Below are positions 51,990 through 61,377 of a DNA stretch of 64,000 bases, in pieces. A program made the translations under genes and the position numbers. This DNA comes from Candidatus Saccharimonadota bacterium. Its GTDB lineage: Bacteria > Patescibacteriota > Saccharimonadia > Saccharimonadales > Saccharimonadaceae. Under the pieces are notes generated by a model. The model searched no databases and was not told the origin of the DNA. It saw only the letters and a list, made by a program, of their open reading frames with translations. The DNA is taken from contig CAJPOP010000001.1 in NCBI GenBank assembly GCA_905372305.1, positions 520,278 to 584,277 on the forward strand. The letters run 5' to 3'. Positions within the stretch are counted from its first letter, which is position 1; the number at the start of each line of letters is the position of its first letter.

Positions 51990-52172
51990 CTACAAGACGT
52001 TCTTTTTCATCAATTGAACGCGCAGATTCAGAACATCTTTCATAATATCCTGGTCGCGCTGCTGCATGACACTGCACAGCATCGCCGTCGTAGCAATTTG
52101 TATGCCAATGACCACGACAAACCCGGCGATAATCCACCAATTTTGCTTCAGTTTCTTATTCACATTTTTCAC
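51990..52172 (-). CDS. Small single-helix membrane protein
   Basis: Protein of 60 aa: basic N-terminus (MKNVNKKLKQNWW), one membrane helix (about 13-35, IIAGFVVVIGIQIATTAMLC) and a short polar C-terminus. GTG start with AAAGGA upstream; minus-strand TATAAT at 52209-52204. Function unknown; it is the immediate neighbour of cassette copy 2, tail to tail. Confidence 0.55.
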   Translation of the reverse strand: MKNVNKKLKQNWWIIAGFVVVIGIQIATTAMLCSVMQQRDQDIMKDVLNLRVQLMKKNVL

Positions 52173-52308
52173 GTTTTTTCCTTTGCTGGTTAGTTTTATT
52201 TTTATTATATACTGTTTTTACCGCCAGAATACTAGCCATAAGTACAATTTACTGCCATTTCCGCACGCCCCCAGGCAGCCAAATCTCGACACCCGGCAGT
52301 TTTTCCCA

Positions 52309-52314
52309 TATAAT
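52309..52314 (+). promoter_or_regulatory. -10 box for leaderless P-type ATPase transcript
   Basis: TATAAT 6 nt before ATG 52321; a longer in-frame ORF to 52066 would lie upstream of the promoter and is rejected. Confidence 0.7.
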
Positions 52315-52320
52315 CAGCTT

Positions 52321-54837
52321 ATGGTTTTTTATACTATTTCTGCCGATGAGGCGTTAAAAAAGCTGCATACGCGCGCTGGCGGGCTGAGCGCTGCTGAAGT
52401 CAAACGCCGCCAAAAACAATACGGATTGAACATTATCAATATCAAGTCTGAACCGCTTTGGAAAAAGATCTTAGAGCCGTTTATGGATGTGTTCGTGGTG
52501 ATTTTGGCAGCCGCCGCCGCAATTAGTTTGCTCCACGGCGAAGCGATTGACGCAGTTATTATCTTTATCATCATCGCGGTTTCTGCCGTTATTTTCTACG
52601 TCCAGCGGTTTTCAACCGACCGGGTGCTGCGCAGCCTGTCGCGCCGCGACGCCCAAAAAATCGACGTGCTGCGCGCCGGAAAAGTTACTGCCGTGGACAG
52701 CTCGCAGCTGGTGCCAGGCGATATCGTCAATTTGTCCGAAGGCGAGAAAGTCCCCGCCGATATCCGCCTAATTAAGACCGCCAATTTGCGGGTTGACGAG
52801 GCACAGCTGACTGGCGAATCTGTGCCAATTTCTAAAAATATCGAGGCGCTGGACGGGAAAAAAGAAATTTACGAGCAGACCAATATACTATTCCAAGGTT
52901 CGTTCGTAGTATCCGGCACAGGCACTGGTGCGGTAATCGCCACCGGCAATGATACGGAGTTTGGCAATCTGGCAATGCTATCCAAAAAAGAAGCCTCTAA
53001 AAGCCCGGTTCAGCAAAAAATCGACAAGCTAATTACCAAAATTATTGCGGCGGTGGGCAGCATCTCGCTGGTGGCGTTCGGACTGAGTTTGCTGCGTGGC
53101 ATGGATTTTTTGGATAGCCTGAGATTTGTCATGGCGCTGGCAGTCAGCGCCGTGCCGGAAAGTTTGCCGATTGCTATTTCCGTAGTATTGGTCCTAGGAA
53201 TGCGGCGGATGGCTGCTAAAAAAGCGCTGGTTCATCAAATGCGGGCAATTGAGACGATTGGCGTCATTACTACCATTGCCACTGATAAAACTGGCACGCT
53301 GACGAAAAATCTGCTGACAGTACAGGATACCTGGACGCTGGAAAAGCATAACAATTTGACGAAGTTGATGGCGTATTTCGTCAATCGCGGCGATAGTAAA
53401 AGCCACGATCCGCTGGATATCGCGCTGGATAATTTTGCCCGAAAAAACAATGCCGGCGTTCGCGGTCTGCCAGCGGCGGAATTGCCGTTCAACCAGGAAT
53501 TCTCGATGTCGGCGACGGTTTGGCATCATGGCGCGGATTATAAAGTGTATTACAAAGGGGCGCCGGAAGAAATCATCAAGCGTTGCAAATTACCGGCAGC
53601 GGAAGCCAGACGCGCCAAGCGGGCGATTGGCGATTTGACTTCGCAGGGCTACCGCGTCGTGGGCCTAGCGACCAGCGACACCTCGGAAATCTTGGCAGAT
53701 TTTTCGCAAATTTCGCGCCAAAAATTGCGGTTCGCCGGACTGGCGGCGGTGGCAGACGTACTGCGTCCAGAGGCGGCACGAGCTATCAAATCAGCGCTGG
53801 CGGCGGGCGTTTCCGTGCGCATGATCACCGGCGACCACTTCGAGACGGCATACCAAATTGGCAAGAAACTTGGCATGGTAAAAGACAGGGAAGAGGTTTT
53901 TGATTGCCGGGAAATGTCGAAGATGACTGACGACGAACTAGACAAAATCATTGAGCGGACAAAGGTTTTCTCGCGCGTTATCCCGGAACAAAAATACCGA
54001 ATTTTAACCATCTTAAAGCGCCATAATATCACCGCCATGACTGGCGACGGCGTTAACGATGTACCGGCGCTATCCGGCGCGGACGTCGGAATTGCCATGG
54101 GCTCAGGCTCGCACATCGCCAAAGATGCTGGCGCGATAATCCTGCTGGACGACAATTTTAAGACGATTATCGACGCCATGAAAGAAGGCCGCACCATTAT
54201 CGCCAACGTCCGGCGAATGCTGTTTTACTTGCTATCAACCAACACCGGCGAGCTAATCACCATGATCGGCGCGCTGCTAATCGGCATTAAAACTCCGCTG
54301 GAGCCGGTACAGATTTTATGGGTCAATTTGGTAACCGACACGTCGATGGTCATTCCGCTAGGACTGGAACCGGCAGAAAAGAACACCATGAAACAGCCGC
54401 CAAAGCAACCCGACGCGCCAATTCTGGAACAAAAAATGATCTGGCGGATGTGTATTGTCGCCTTTACGATGTCGTCGCTGGCTCTCGGCGTTTATGTCAT
54501 ATTTGAAAAAAGCCGCGGCCACGACTACGCGCAGACACTGGCTTTCGTTTCACTGGTGGTCAGCCAATGGGCTAATGCATTCAACGCCCGCAGCGACCAA
54601 GATTCGATATTTGTACGCCTGAAAGTAATGAACCGCAGCTTTTACTTTGGCATGATCTTATCCGTGGCTCTGCAGATGTTGGCGCTATTCGGCCCGCTCG
54701 GCGAGGTGCTTCATATCAAACCTGTCGAACCAATACACCTGGCGCTAATAAGCATAACTGCGTTCGTGATACCGATCGGAACATGCGAACTGCATAAATT
54801 GCTTAGTAGACGCCAGGCGAGGGGGTTTGGTAGATAA
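52321..54837 (+). CDS. P-type cation ATPase (P2, Ca-type-like)
   Basis: Protein of 838 aa. N-terminal cation-ATPase domain, LTGES, phosphorylated Asp322 in DKTGTLT, MITGDH, GDGVNDVPAL, and a membrane motif AVPESLPIAIS. About ten membrane helices. The PES(L)P motif and the overall layout suit P2-type calcium or related cation pumps, but ion identity is not certain. The sequence ends at a hairpin TAGATAAT-atg-ATTATCTA (54831-54849) that overlaps its stop codon. Confidence 0.88.
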   Translation: MVFYTISADEALKKLHTRAGGLSAAEVKRRQKQYGLNIINIKSEPLWKKILEPFMDVFVVILAAAAAISLLHGEAIDAVIIFIIIAVSAVIFYVQRFSTDRVLRSLSRRDAQKIDVLRAGKVTAVDSSQLVPGDIVNLSEGEKVPADIRLIKTANLRVDEAQLTGESVPISKNIEALDGKKEIYEQTNILFQGSFVVSGTGTGAVIATGNDTEFGNLAMLSKKEASKSPVQQKIDKLITKIIAAVGSISLVAFGLSLLRGMDFLDSLRFVMALAVSAVPESLPIAISVVLVLGMRRMAAKKALVHQMRAIETIGVITTIATDKTGTLTKNLLTVQDTWTLEKHNNLTKLMAYFVNRGDSKSHDPLDIALDNFARKNNAGVRGLPAAELPFNQEFSMSATVWHHGADYKVYYKGAPEEIIKRCKLPAAEARRAKRAIGDLTSQGYRVVGLATSDTSEILADFSQISRQKLRFAGLAAVADVLRPEAARAIKSALAAGVSVRMITGDHFETAYQIGKKLGMVKDREEVFDCREMSKMTDDELDKIIERTKVFSRVIPEQKYRILTILKRHNITAMTGDGVNDVPALSGADVGIAMGSGSHIAKDAGAIILLDDNFKTIIDAMKEGRTIIANVRRMLFYLLSTNTGELITMIGALLIGIKTPLEPVQILWVNLVTDTSMVIPLGLEPAEKNTMKQPPKQPDAPILEQKMIWRMCIVAFTMSSLALGVYVIFEKSRGHDYAQTLAFVSLVVSQWANAFNARSDQDSIFVRLKVMNRSFYFGMILSVALQMLALFGPLGEVLHIKPVEPIHLALISITAFVIPIGTCELHKLLSRRQARGFGR

Positions 54838-54855
54838 TATGATTATCTAGTTATT
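54831..54855 (+). terminator. Terminator-like hairpin over the ATPase stop codon
   Basis: Perfect 8-bp AT-rich stem with a 3-nt loop, then GTTATTTGCTGTTTT. Weak by stability but well placed. Confidence 0.45.
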
Positions 54856-54864
54856 TGCTGTTTT

Positions 54865-55510
54865 CTAATGTGATTTAGGGTCGGGGCTTTCAGGCTCGCC
54901 AGGTGTTACCGCGCTGAATTCGGCGGCAGAGCCAGGAAACGCTGTTGCGCTTTCTGGCGAACTATAGTTAGTGCTTACACCGCTTTCTGTTACACAGAAA
55001 GTGACTTCGGTACCGGGACCAAATATCTCAGCCCCTTTTTCTGAAGACACCATCGTTCCACCAACAGGAGTATTCTCAACCTGGTATCCTCCTGGCAATT
55101 CATTAAGAGCGGCTTGAGCAGCCTGCCTATCTTCTTTGCTAGCTGTAACAAGACCGCCAGAACGCTCCGGACCACTCATTGTAACCGTCTGGCACGCCGG
55201 CGCGCCTTCCCTTTTTTCACTACTTACACCGTCTCGAAAAGCGTTGCCTACACCAACCGCTATAGTTGCACCAAGAAAAACCGCCATCACCTTTCCACCA
55301 ACTTTTTCTCACTTTTCCTAGAAATCGCTCTCTATCTCTACTACCCTCAAGTTGTGGACTAGGCTGCTCTCCACGCTGATATTGTACGCCTGGACCTACT
55401 ACGATAACTGGTTTTTGCAAATTCTCCGAAACCCTAGCTGCGTGCTGTTGACTAATAACTCGGGCTTGATACAGTTGCTTACGTTCAAATGATGGTGGTA
55501 ATTTTCCCAT
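54865..55510 (-). pseudogene. Membrane protein gene with a homopolymer frameshift
   Basis: ATG 55510 has AAGGAG upstream and runs MGKLPPSFERKQLYQARVIS to FLGKVRK, then shifts to an unlikely Cys/Trp-rich end. Removing one A from an A5 run at about 55305 joins it to VGGKVMAVFLGATIAVGVG, a membrane helix, and on to 54865, giving about 214 codons. The rebuilt protein has a cytoplasmic N-terminus, one helix and an extracellular acidic domain with two Cys. A sequencing error, slippage-based phase variation or true decay would all look like this. Confidence 0.6.
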
Positions 55511-55660
55511 AAAACTCCTTCTTACTCCTTATGTTTAAGATTGTAACAGTTATCTATAATACTCCTATTTTCCTAATTTGTCAATAGTATTTGGCCATAA
55601 TCTTTATAATTCAACAAAAAAACGCCCTTTTACGAGCGAAAGCTTGATAATTAGCTAAAA

Positions 55661-55735
55661 TGGCTGGGACGGCAGGATTCGAACCTGCGAATGCTGGGAC
55701 CAAAACCCAGTGCCTTACCACTTGGCGACGTCCCA
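55661..55735 (-). tRNA. tRNA-Gln (anticodon UUG)
   Basis: Minus strand cloverleaf: acceptor TGGGACG/CGTCCCA, D-arm with AAGTGGTAAGGC, anticodon stem CTGGG/CCCAG around TTTTGGT (anticodon TTG), T-arm with GGTTCGAATCC, discriminator G and an encoded CCA. Length of 75 nt. Confidence 0.96.
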
Positions 55736-55817
55736 TCAAAGCCAGGACATTGCTAATTGTAGCACGCCCAATAAAAAAATTCCATAATCGGTCTTGCAAC
55801 CAGACGCCAACATAACG

Positions 55818-55823
55818 TATAAT
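55818..55823 (+). promoter_or_regulatory. -10 box for leaderless pilin-like gene
   Basis: TATAAT 6 nt before ATG 55830. Confidence 0.7.
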
Positions 55824-55829
55824 CTAATT

Positions 55830-56258
55830 ATGAATAACCGTAAGGGTTTTACCATCGTTGAGGTATTGATCATCATTGCCGTCATCGCTGTTCTGGCTAC
55901 CATCGGCGGATTAGCGTGGCGGGCGGCTCGTAATAGCTCCATAGATTCTAAGACTAAAACCGACTTGAAAATCATCGCCAACGCTATTGACCGATATCAT
56001 CAAGACAACGGGCAATATCCGGCGCCGACTGGCTGCTATACATCAGGTTGCAGCGGCGGACAATTGGCTGGGGTTTTAATCCCAAAGTACATGAAAGAAT
56101 TGCCAAAGGACTATAAAGATAATAATTACCATTACATCGCCAATGGGACGGCGGACAGCTATGCCATACAGGCATATAAGGCAGATGGCAGCGTATGTAA
56201 ATCTGGCAAAAATATGCAGTCTTCTTGGTTTTCATCAGCACCAGAGTGTAATTTCTAA
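55830..56258 (+). CDS. Type IV pilin-like protein
   Basis: Protein of 142 aa. Class III/IV signal: MNNRKG followed by FTIVEVLIIIAVIAVLA, with cleavage expected between Gly and Phe and Glu5 of the mature protein. A short globular domain follows, with Cys residues in CYTSGC and near the C-terminus (VCKSG, PECNF), so one or two disulfides are likely. Type IV pili are known in Saccharibacteria for motility and host contact. No other pilus genes are nearby; the prepilin peptidase must be elsewhere. Confidence 0.85.
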   Translation: MNNRKGFTIVEVLIIIAVIAVLATIGGLAWRAARNSSIDSKTKTDLKIIANAIDRYHQDNGQYPAPTGCYTSGCSGGQLAGVLIPKYMKELPKDYKDNNYHYIANGTADSYAIQAYKADGSVCKSGKNMQSSWFSSAPECNF

Positions 56259-56263
56259 TTTGT

Positions 56264-56269
56264 TATAAT
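56264..56269 (+). promoter_or_regulatory. -10 box for leaderless methyltransferase gene
   Basis: TATAAT 8 nt before ATG 56278; an in-frame TTG at 56275 is less likely. Confidence 0.65.
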
Positions 56270-56277
56270 AACTCTTG

Positions 56278-57822
56278 ATGAGACGGCAGATTTTTGAGAC
56301 GCTGACACTGGAGAAGATCGTTGGCGGCGGGCAAGCCCTAGGGACGCTGGCTGATGGCCGCAAATGTTTCGTATGGGGCGGACTGCCTGGCGAGACGGTT
56401 ACTGTTCGCGTTACCAAAAAGAAATCGCACCTCGTCGAAGCAGTTGTCGAGAAAGTAATCTCGCCGAGTCCCGACCGTATCCAGCCGCGCGATCCGGATA
56501 GTTATCTTTCAACCAGTCCTTGGCAAATCATGCCGCTCGAGATTGAACAGGCGTGCAAAAGGCAATTGATCGACGACGCGTTCGCGCTGCATAATGTTAC
56601 ATTACCAGCAGCGATTGACATTTATTGCAACAATGTTGCATATGGTTATCGCAACAAAGTTGAATTTAGTTGGTATAGCGAATCAGTAGTGTCTCGAGCG
56701 GTATCTCAGAAAAAATCTGGGCTGGCTTACGTGGGTCCCGGATTATTTTCTGATGATACCCGAAGGATAGACTCGGATAGCGACCGTGAAGAATTATCTG
56801 GCGATACACTTGACTTGGCATTTTTCCGTCGCGGCAGCAAAGGTAAGATTGTCGTCAATGGCACAAGTTTGGCACACCCAGAAATCAACAACTTGGCGCG
56901 GGCTGTCCGCGATTTGCTGCGCCATAAACGCGTCGCGGCTCGCCAGCTCAAGACCTTGCTCGTCCGCTGCGATCAGTCGGGAAGTTGTGTATGGCAGTTG
57001 TATCTTAAGGATCGCTTGCCTGAGATTATTACCGCTGATGAAGCCGCCAAATTACCGGCCCAGGGCGGGGAAATTATCTATTCCGATCCGCGCTCGCCAG
57101 CCAGCCGCATCACCGAGCGCTTAGCGCATTTCGGCAACACCACCTTGACCGACACCATCCTGGGCATACCATTCCGCTACGCCTGCGAAGGCTTTTTCCA
57201 AGTCAACATCCCAGTTTACGAACAGGCGCTGCGCGATATGAAGGAGTGGGTGCCGTACAATAAGGCACGCCAAGAGCGCCAGCTGGATCAGTTGGCGACA
57301 CATGGCTACACCGATAATCAACAGCGAGCAATATCTCAGAAAAAATCTGGGCAACTTCACGTGGGTCCCGGATTATTTTCTGATGATATTCGAGCTGTCA
57401 GATTATCAACTCTCGACCTCTATGCTGGCGTCGGCACCATTGGTCTGACTATTGGCGGCGGCAATGTCACGCTGGTGGAAATTAACGCCGATGCTGTCCG
57501 CGAAATGCAGCGCAACATCACCGAACTTGACCGCACCGGCGCCCGCGCCGTCCTCGCTCCCAGCGAACAAGCTCTCAATTATATTACAGGCAAGGAAATA
57601 GTCATCGTTGATCCGCCGCGCGCTGGTCTGCATCCCGACGTTATTGCAACATTGTTGCAAAAACTGCCGCCGCGCATCATTTATCTCAGCTGTAACCCTG
57701 TCACCCAAGCCCGAGATGTCAGTCTGCTTCAGGAAAAATATGAAATCATACACCATCAGGGCTATAATTTTTTCCCAAGAACGCCGCATATTGAGCACTT
57801 GGTTGTTCTTGATAAGAAATAA
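56278..57822 (+). CDS. RNA (uracil-5-)-methyltransferase, RlmD/TrmA family, with two palindrome-derived inserts
   Basis: Protein of 514 aa; SAM-dependent m5U methyltransferase of 23S rRNA or tRNA. TRAM-like N-terminus (LEKIVGGGQALGTLADGRKC to GLPGETVTVRV), SAM motif LDLYAGVGTIGL, IVDPPRAGLHP, and the catalytic Cys in YLSCNPVTQARD, followed by HIEHLVVL. No Fe-S cysteine cluster at the start, so it is of the cluster-lacking type. Two stretches, SQKKSGLAYVGPGLFSDD (near residue 143) and SQKKSGQLHVGPGLFSDD (near 353), are encoded by 61-nt palindromes and look like in-frame insertions into surface loops. The catalytic motifs are intact, so the enzyme probably works. Confidence 0.88.
   Translation: MRRQIFETLTLEKIVGGGQALGTLADGRKCFVWGGLPGETVTVRVTKKKSHLVEAVVEKVISPSPDRIQPRDPDSYLSTSPWQIMPLEIEQACKRQLIDDAFALHNVTLPAAIDIYCNNVAYGYRNKVEFSWYSESVVSRAVSQKKSGLAYVGPGLFSDDTRRIDSDSDREELSGDTLDLAFFRRGSKGKIVVNGTSLAHPEINNLARAVRDLLRHKRVAARQLKTLLVRCDQSGSCVWQLYLKDRLPEIITADEAAKLPAQGGEIIYSDPRSPASRITERLAHFGNTTLTDTILGIPFRYACEGFFQVNIPVYEQALRDMKEWVPYNKARQERQLDQLATHGYTDNQQRAISQKKSGQLHVGPGLFSDDIRAVRLSTLDLYAGVGTIGLTIGGGNVTLVEINADAVREMQRNITELDRTGARAVLAPSEQALNYITGKEIVIVDPPRAGLHPDVIATLLQKLPPRIIYLSCNPVTQARDVSLLQEKYEIIHHQGYNFFPRTPHIEHLVVLDKK
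56700..56760 (+). repeat. In-frame palindromic element, copy 1
   Basis: 61 nt with arms GGTATC-TCAGAAAA-AATCTGGG and CCCGGATT-ATTTTCTGAT-GATACC, about 22 bp with two small bulges and one U-G pair, loop around GCTGGCTTACGTG. Same reading phase as copy 2. The end pairs are GG/CC here. Confidence 0.8.
57330..57390 (+). repeat. In-frame palindromic element, copy 2
   Basis: 61 nt, 52 identical to copy 1. The differences are the two terminal base pairs on each side (AA/TT here, GG/CC in copy 1), which change on both arms so that pairing is kept, and five bases in the loop. Recalls Rickettsia palindromic elements, which also insert in frame. Confidence 0.8.
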
Positions 57823-57864
57823 ATCGACTGGCGTGTTAACACTTAATACGGAACATCAGTAAAT

Positions 57865-57893
57865 TTGACACGGACTCGTGCCGCTGATACAGT
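57865..57893 (+). promoter_or_regulatory. Promoter of the 57929 gene
   Basis: -35 TTGACA (57865-57870), 17-bp spacer, -10 TACAGT (57888-57893). Confidence 0.7.
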
Positions 57894-57928
57894 GTTACTA
57901 CTAGTATAAAGGAGGAGTTTTATATATC

Positions 57929-58888
57929 ATGACAGAAATATCCAAATCACCAGAACAAGAAGTGTCAGTCAAGCAAAAAGCAACTGGCTGGGAAAGCTTA
58001 GAAAACTATGGCGATGGAAATGTTGAAGACGGATCCGACTACACTCATCACAGCCCACTTGAAAAAGTTCCAGCAGTTAACGGAAACGATCTTCTTAGAA
58101 GTAGAGTATTCTTCGGCGATGCAATAAAGCTGACACAGAAATACATTCCAACCAGCCCAGAAACTCCAGAGGAAAATCAAGCATTATTAGATCTTGGCGG
58201 CGTTCATGTACTAGTGAATAAAGATTCTGATCCAAAGAAACTAGAAGCAGCTTGGGCGCGAGCTATGCGCGGACACCATAATCAGCAGATAACTGTCACT
58301 GACAACCTTACTGATATGGTTATTGGAAGTTATCCGCTGGTAACAGACACCCTAGACAACATACCAAAAGAAATCCTTGAAGCTGAAGCAGCGGAAGACG
58401 AAGCAAAGCGCCGCGCCGGAGATGAAAAAATTCAGCGAGCAGACGCTATCATTAACAGGGAAGAAACCTACCGAAGATTGAAAGATGAGGTATGGGATGT
58501 AGAGCTTACTTTTGGTGAAGGAGACAAAACATATACAACCAACGTCTACGGTGACAAACAAAAGCAACCAGATGAGAATCCGTTTGACTCGGCAGATGAA
58601 GCTAAGATTTTAATGAAGCGCGCTCATGCCATACTGTGGGCAAAACTTATACAGAAGCGCCTTAATGAAAATGAAAACAAAAAAGTAGCTGACGTAGCAG
58701 AAGAATCTCTTAACGAGATGGGTATCACTCTTTCTAAAAAACAGGAAAATCTATTTGTTAAAGATATCTGTTATGAGCTAGGCTATGCCGTATACAATTG
58801 GGAGCATTGCGCCGAGCTGGATGATTGGTATAATAAAAGACATTGCGAACTGTTGGACATAAAGCCGCTTCCAGAAGAAGCTATATAA
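57929..58888 (+). CDS. Hypothetical acidic protein
   Basis: Protein of 319 aa, not recognised. Soluble, acidic, with a long charged helix around EILEAEAAEDEAKRRAGDEK (about 148-170) and an AT-rich codon style unlike the flanking methyltransferase and ATPase genes. Strong AAAGGAGGAG site 11-12 nt before ATG. Own promoter and a very strong terminator, so a single-gene unit. The lineage-specific look suggests an accessory protein. Confidence 0.6.
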   Translation: MTEISKSPEQEVSVKQKATGWESLENYGDGNVEDGSDYTHHSPLEKVPAVNGNDLLRSRVFFGDAIKLTQKYIPTSPETPEENQALLDLGGVHVLVNKDSDPKKLEAAWARAMRGHHNQQITVTDNLTDMVIGSYPLVTDTLDNIPKEILEAEAAEDEAKRRAGDEKIQRADAIINREETYRRLKDEVWDVELTFGEGDKTYTTNVYGDKQKQPDENPFDSADEAKILMKRAHAILWAKLIQKRLNENENKKVADVAEESLNEMGITLSKKQENLFVKDICYELGYAVYNWEHCAELDDWYNKRHCELLDIKPLPEEAI

Positions 58889-58909
58889 ACCAGGACTGTC
58901 AAGAATGAT

Positions 58910-58946
58910 CCGGCAGGCATACGATATTTGCCTGCCGGCGTTTTTT
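58910..58946 (+). terminator. Strong terminator after the 57929 gene
   Basis: Perfect 10-bp stem CCGGCAGGCA / TGCCTGCCGG followed by cgTTTTTT. Confidence 0.92.
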
Positions 58947-58953
58947 ATGGCGA

Positions 58954-61377
58954 TTATACTTTTTTCTGGCATTCATTAGCAGTTAATTTTTTGCCAGCGC
59001 GGCGGGCTAGCCACCACTGGACTAGAGCGACGATGACAACCACGGCGATGCCCGGCCAGAGCAGGATAATATTCGGCACAGTAAAGTCAAAGAACTGCCT
59101 GAGCGGCTCGACACCAAAACTCACCAAGGTAACAAACAGTACGCCTGCCATGTACAGCGTCCGCGCCAGATGCGCTCGCTTGTCCAAAATTACACCGAGC
59201 ATCGGCCCGACCAAAAACACCAGATAAATCCCAAAGAACGTCGCCGTCAGAACTGTCATCGTCGCTGCCTCGGCCGCTTGATGTGGATGCAGCGTCACGC
59301 CCGACCAATAGGTAAACGCCACCGTCAGACCCGTCAGCAGCGCGATCGGCGCCACCGCCTGCAAGGTGTCGCGCCAGAAATGCGCCGGATTGACCCGGTG
59401 GCGCGGACGCGGCGGAAACAGCGTCCACATAATTGTCGGCATGGTCACCAGGAAAATATTGAGGAAGGTGATGTGCCGCGGCGCGTACGGATAATTCAGC
59501 CCGACCAGCATAGTACTCAGCAGCAGCACCACGCCGTAAATAATCTTGTGAAAGAACAGCGTGGCGATGACTTCGATTGCTTGCATGATCCGATTACCCA
59601 GTTTCATGCCGATTGGTAGAGACGTAAACGAATTGTTGAGTAAAATAATGTCCGCCACTCGCCGCGAGGCTGGAGCACCGGCGTACATCGCCACGCCGAG
59701 GTCGGATTTTTTCAGCGCCAGCGCGTCATTGACGCCGTCGCCGACCATGCCGGTGAACTTGCCAGACTGCTTGAAATGAGCGATCAGCCGCTCCTTTTGC
59801 TCTGGCAGCACGCGAGCAAAAATTGTGTGTTCATCAGCAGCTTTGTCGAAGGCCTTGTCGCTGAGACCCGCCAGCGCCGAGCCGAGAATGGCCTTGTCTG
59901 GATTATCGATGCCCGCCTGGCGCGCGATGTGCTGAACGGTGCGCGGATTGTCGCCGGAAATCACCCGAATGACCACGCCTTGCTCCTGGAGGAACTTGAC
60001 CGTATCAATCACGCCGTCGCGCAGGGAATTGCGCAAAATCACCGCGCCGATCGCCCGCCCAGAACCGTCTGGCAAATCCTTCAACTTCGTCGTTTCATCG
60101 TCAAATTCCGCCAGCATCAGCACCCGTAGGCCGCTGTCCGCCCACTCGTCCAGCTGGCACTGCAACATAGCGTCAACCGGCGCTAACTTGGCCACAAACT
60201 CCGGCGCCCCCATCATCAATGTCCTGGTTTTCCCGTCAATTTTTGCCCGAACGCCCGCCATCTTGCGCGCCGAGGAAAAGGCCATCACCTCAATGATTTC
60301 CGCGTGCTTGGGCGGCGTGATTTCTGCGAGGATCGCTTGCCCGGTGATATTGCCGCCGCTAGTTTCATGGGCAATGAGGGCGGCCAACTCGGCAATGTCT
60401 GAAGCAGCTTCAGACAGTTTTGTCTCCGAAAATCTATGCGCTGGGCTGCCTGCGGTCGCTTGGGCTGCGGATTTTTCTGAGGTATCCGGCACTGAATTTT
60501 CCGGCATCATCTCATCAAACGCCACCACTCGCTCCAGCGTCACTTCGTCGCTGGTCAGCGTGCCGGTCTTGTCGACCGCCAACAGATTGAGCAGCGCCAT
60601 CGCCTCGATCGCCGCCAACTTTTGCGGCAACACCTTGGCCTGCGCCAGCCGCAGCGAGCCGAACGCCAGCAGCAGGGAACTGGCCAGCAGCAATCCCTCC
60701 GGCACCACCGTTACCGCCGCCGAAGTAATCGTCTTTAATATAATCACCACGTCATCGCCCGAGAAATAATACACTATAAAAATCAATGTCGCCAACACAA
60801 TCGCGCCATATGTCAAGAAAGTGATCGCCCGCCAAATCGCCACCTGCAGCGGTGTCAATTCCGGTTTGTAGCGCTTGAGGACTTGGCTGATGGCGCCGGC
60901 CTTCGTCTGGTCGCCGACTGCCGCGACCCGCGCCGTACCTTCGCCCGCCAGCACCGTGGTTGCCGCCAGCACCGTGTCGCCAGCCACTTTCTCGACCGCC
61001 GCCGACTCGCCAGTGAGCATGCTTTCATTCAGCTCCAAACCCTTCGACACCGTTACTTCTGCGTCCGCCGGCAGCTCATCGCCAGCCCTAAGGATAATCT
61101 CGTCACCCACCACCAGCGAATCATACGACACCTCCACCGCCTGGCCGTCGCGCAACACCCGCGCCCGAGGCGCACTCATCAGCTCCAGCCGGTGCAGCAC
61201 CCGCTTGGCACGAATTTCCTGAACGATGCCGATCAGCGAATTGACCACGATCACCACCGAAATAAACCAAGCATCACGGTACTCGCGCACATAAATCAGC
61301 GCCCCGGCCAGCAGGAAGATTGCCAGCACAATCGGCGACAGCAAATTCCTCTTGACAATATCCAGATAATCTTCCAT
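58954..61377 (-). CDS. P-type cation-transporting ATPase
   Basis: Protein of 807 aa. MLTGES, VVPEGLLLASSL (PEGL membrane motif), phosphorylated Asp269 in DKTGTLT, VISGDNPRT, GDGVNDALAL, about ten helices. The N-terminus is short and lacks heavy-metal-binding CxxC domains. The PEGL motif suggests a P2/P3-like cation pump different from the 52321 pump; the ion is unknown. ATG 61377 shares its A with the TGA stop of the upstream gene, indicating coupled translation. Confidence 0.87.
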   Translation of the reverse strand: MEDYLDIVKRNLLSPIVLAIFLLAGALIYVREYRDAWFISVVIVVNSLIGIVQEIRAKRVLHRLELMSAPRARVLRDGQAVEVSYDSLVVGDEIILRAGDELPADAEVTVSKGLELNESMLTGESAAVEKVAGDTVLAATTVLAGEGTARVAAVGDQTKAGAISQVLKRYKPELTPLQVAIWRAITFLTYGAIVLATLIFIVYYFSGDDVVIILKTITSAAVTVVPEGLLLASSLLLAFGSLRLAQAKVLPQKLAAIEAMALLNLLAVDKTGTLTSDEVTLERVVAFDEMMPENSVPDTSEKSAAQATAGSPAHRFSETKLSEAASDIAELAALIAHETSGGNITGQAILAEITPPKHAEIIEVMAFSSARKMAGVRAKIDGKTRTLMMGAPEFVAKLAPVDAMLQCQLDEWADSGLRVLMLAEFDDETTKLKDLPDGSGRAIGAVILRNSLRDGVIDTVKFLQEQGVVIRVISGDNPRTVQHIARQAGIDNPDKAILGSALAGLSDKAFDKAADEHTIFARVLPEQKERLIAHFKQSGKFTGMVGDGVNDALALKKSDLGVAMYAGAPASRRVADIILLNNSFTSLPIGMKLGNRIMQAIEVIATLFFHKIIYGVVLLLSTMLVGLNYPYAPRHITFLNIFLVTMPTIMWTLFPPRPRHRVNPAHFWRDTLQAVAPIALLTGLTVAFTYWSGVTLHPHQAAEAATMTVLTATFFGIYLVFLVGPMLGVILDKRAHLARTLYMAGVLFVTLVSFGVEPLRQFFDFTVPNIILLWPGIAVVVIVALVQWWLARRAGKKLTANECQKKV

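Noticed and set aside
51891..52193. Plus-strand ORF beginning in the copy 2 ribozyme
   Set aside because: Its first 20 codons are the hammerhead sequence, and the same residues appear in the false CysRS extension in copy 1. No ribosome site.
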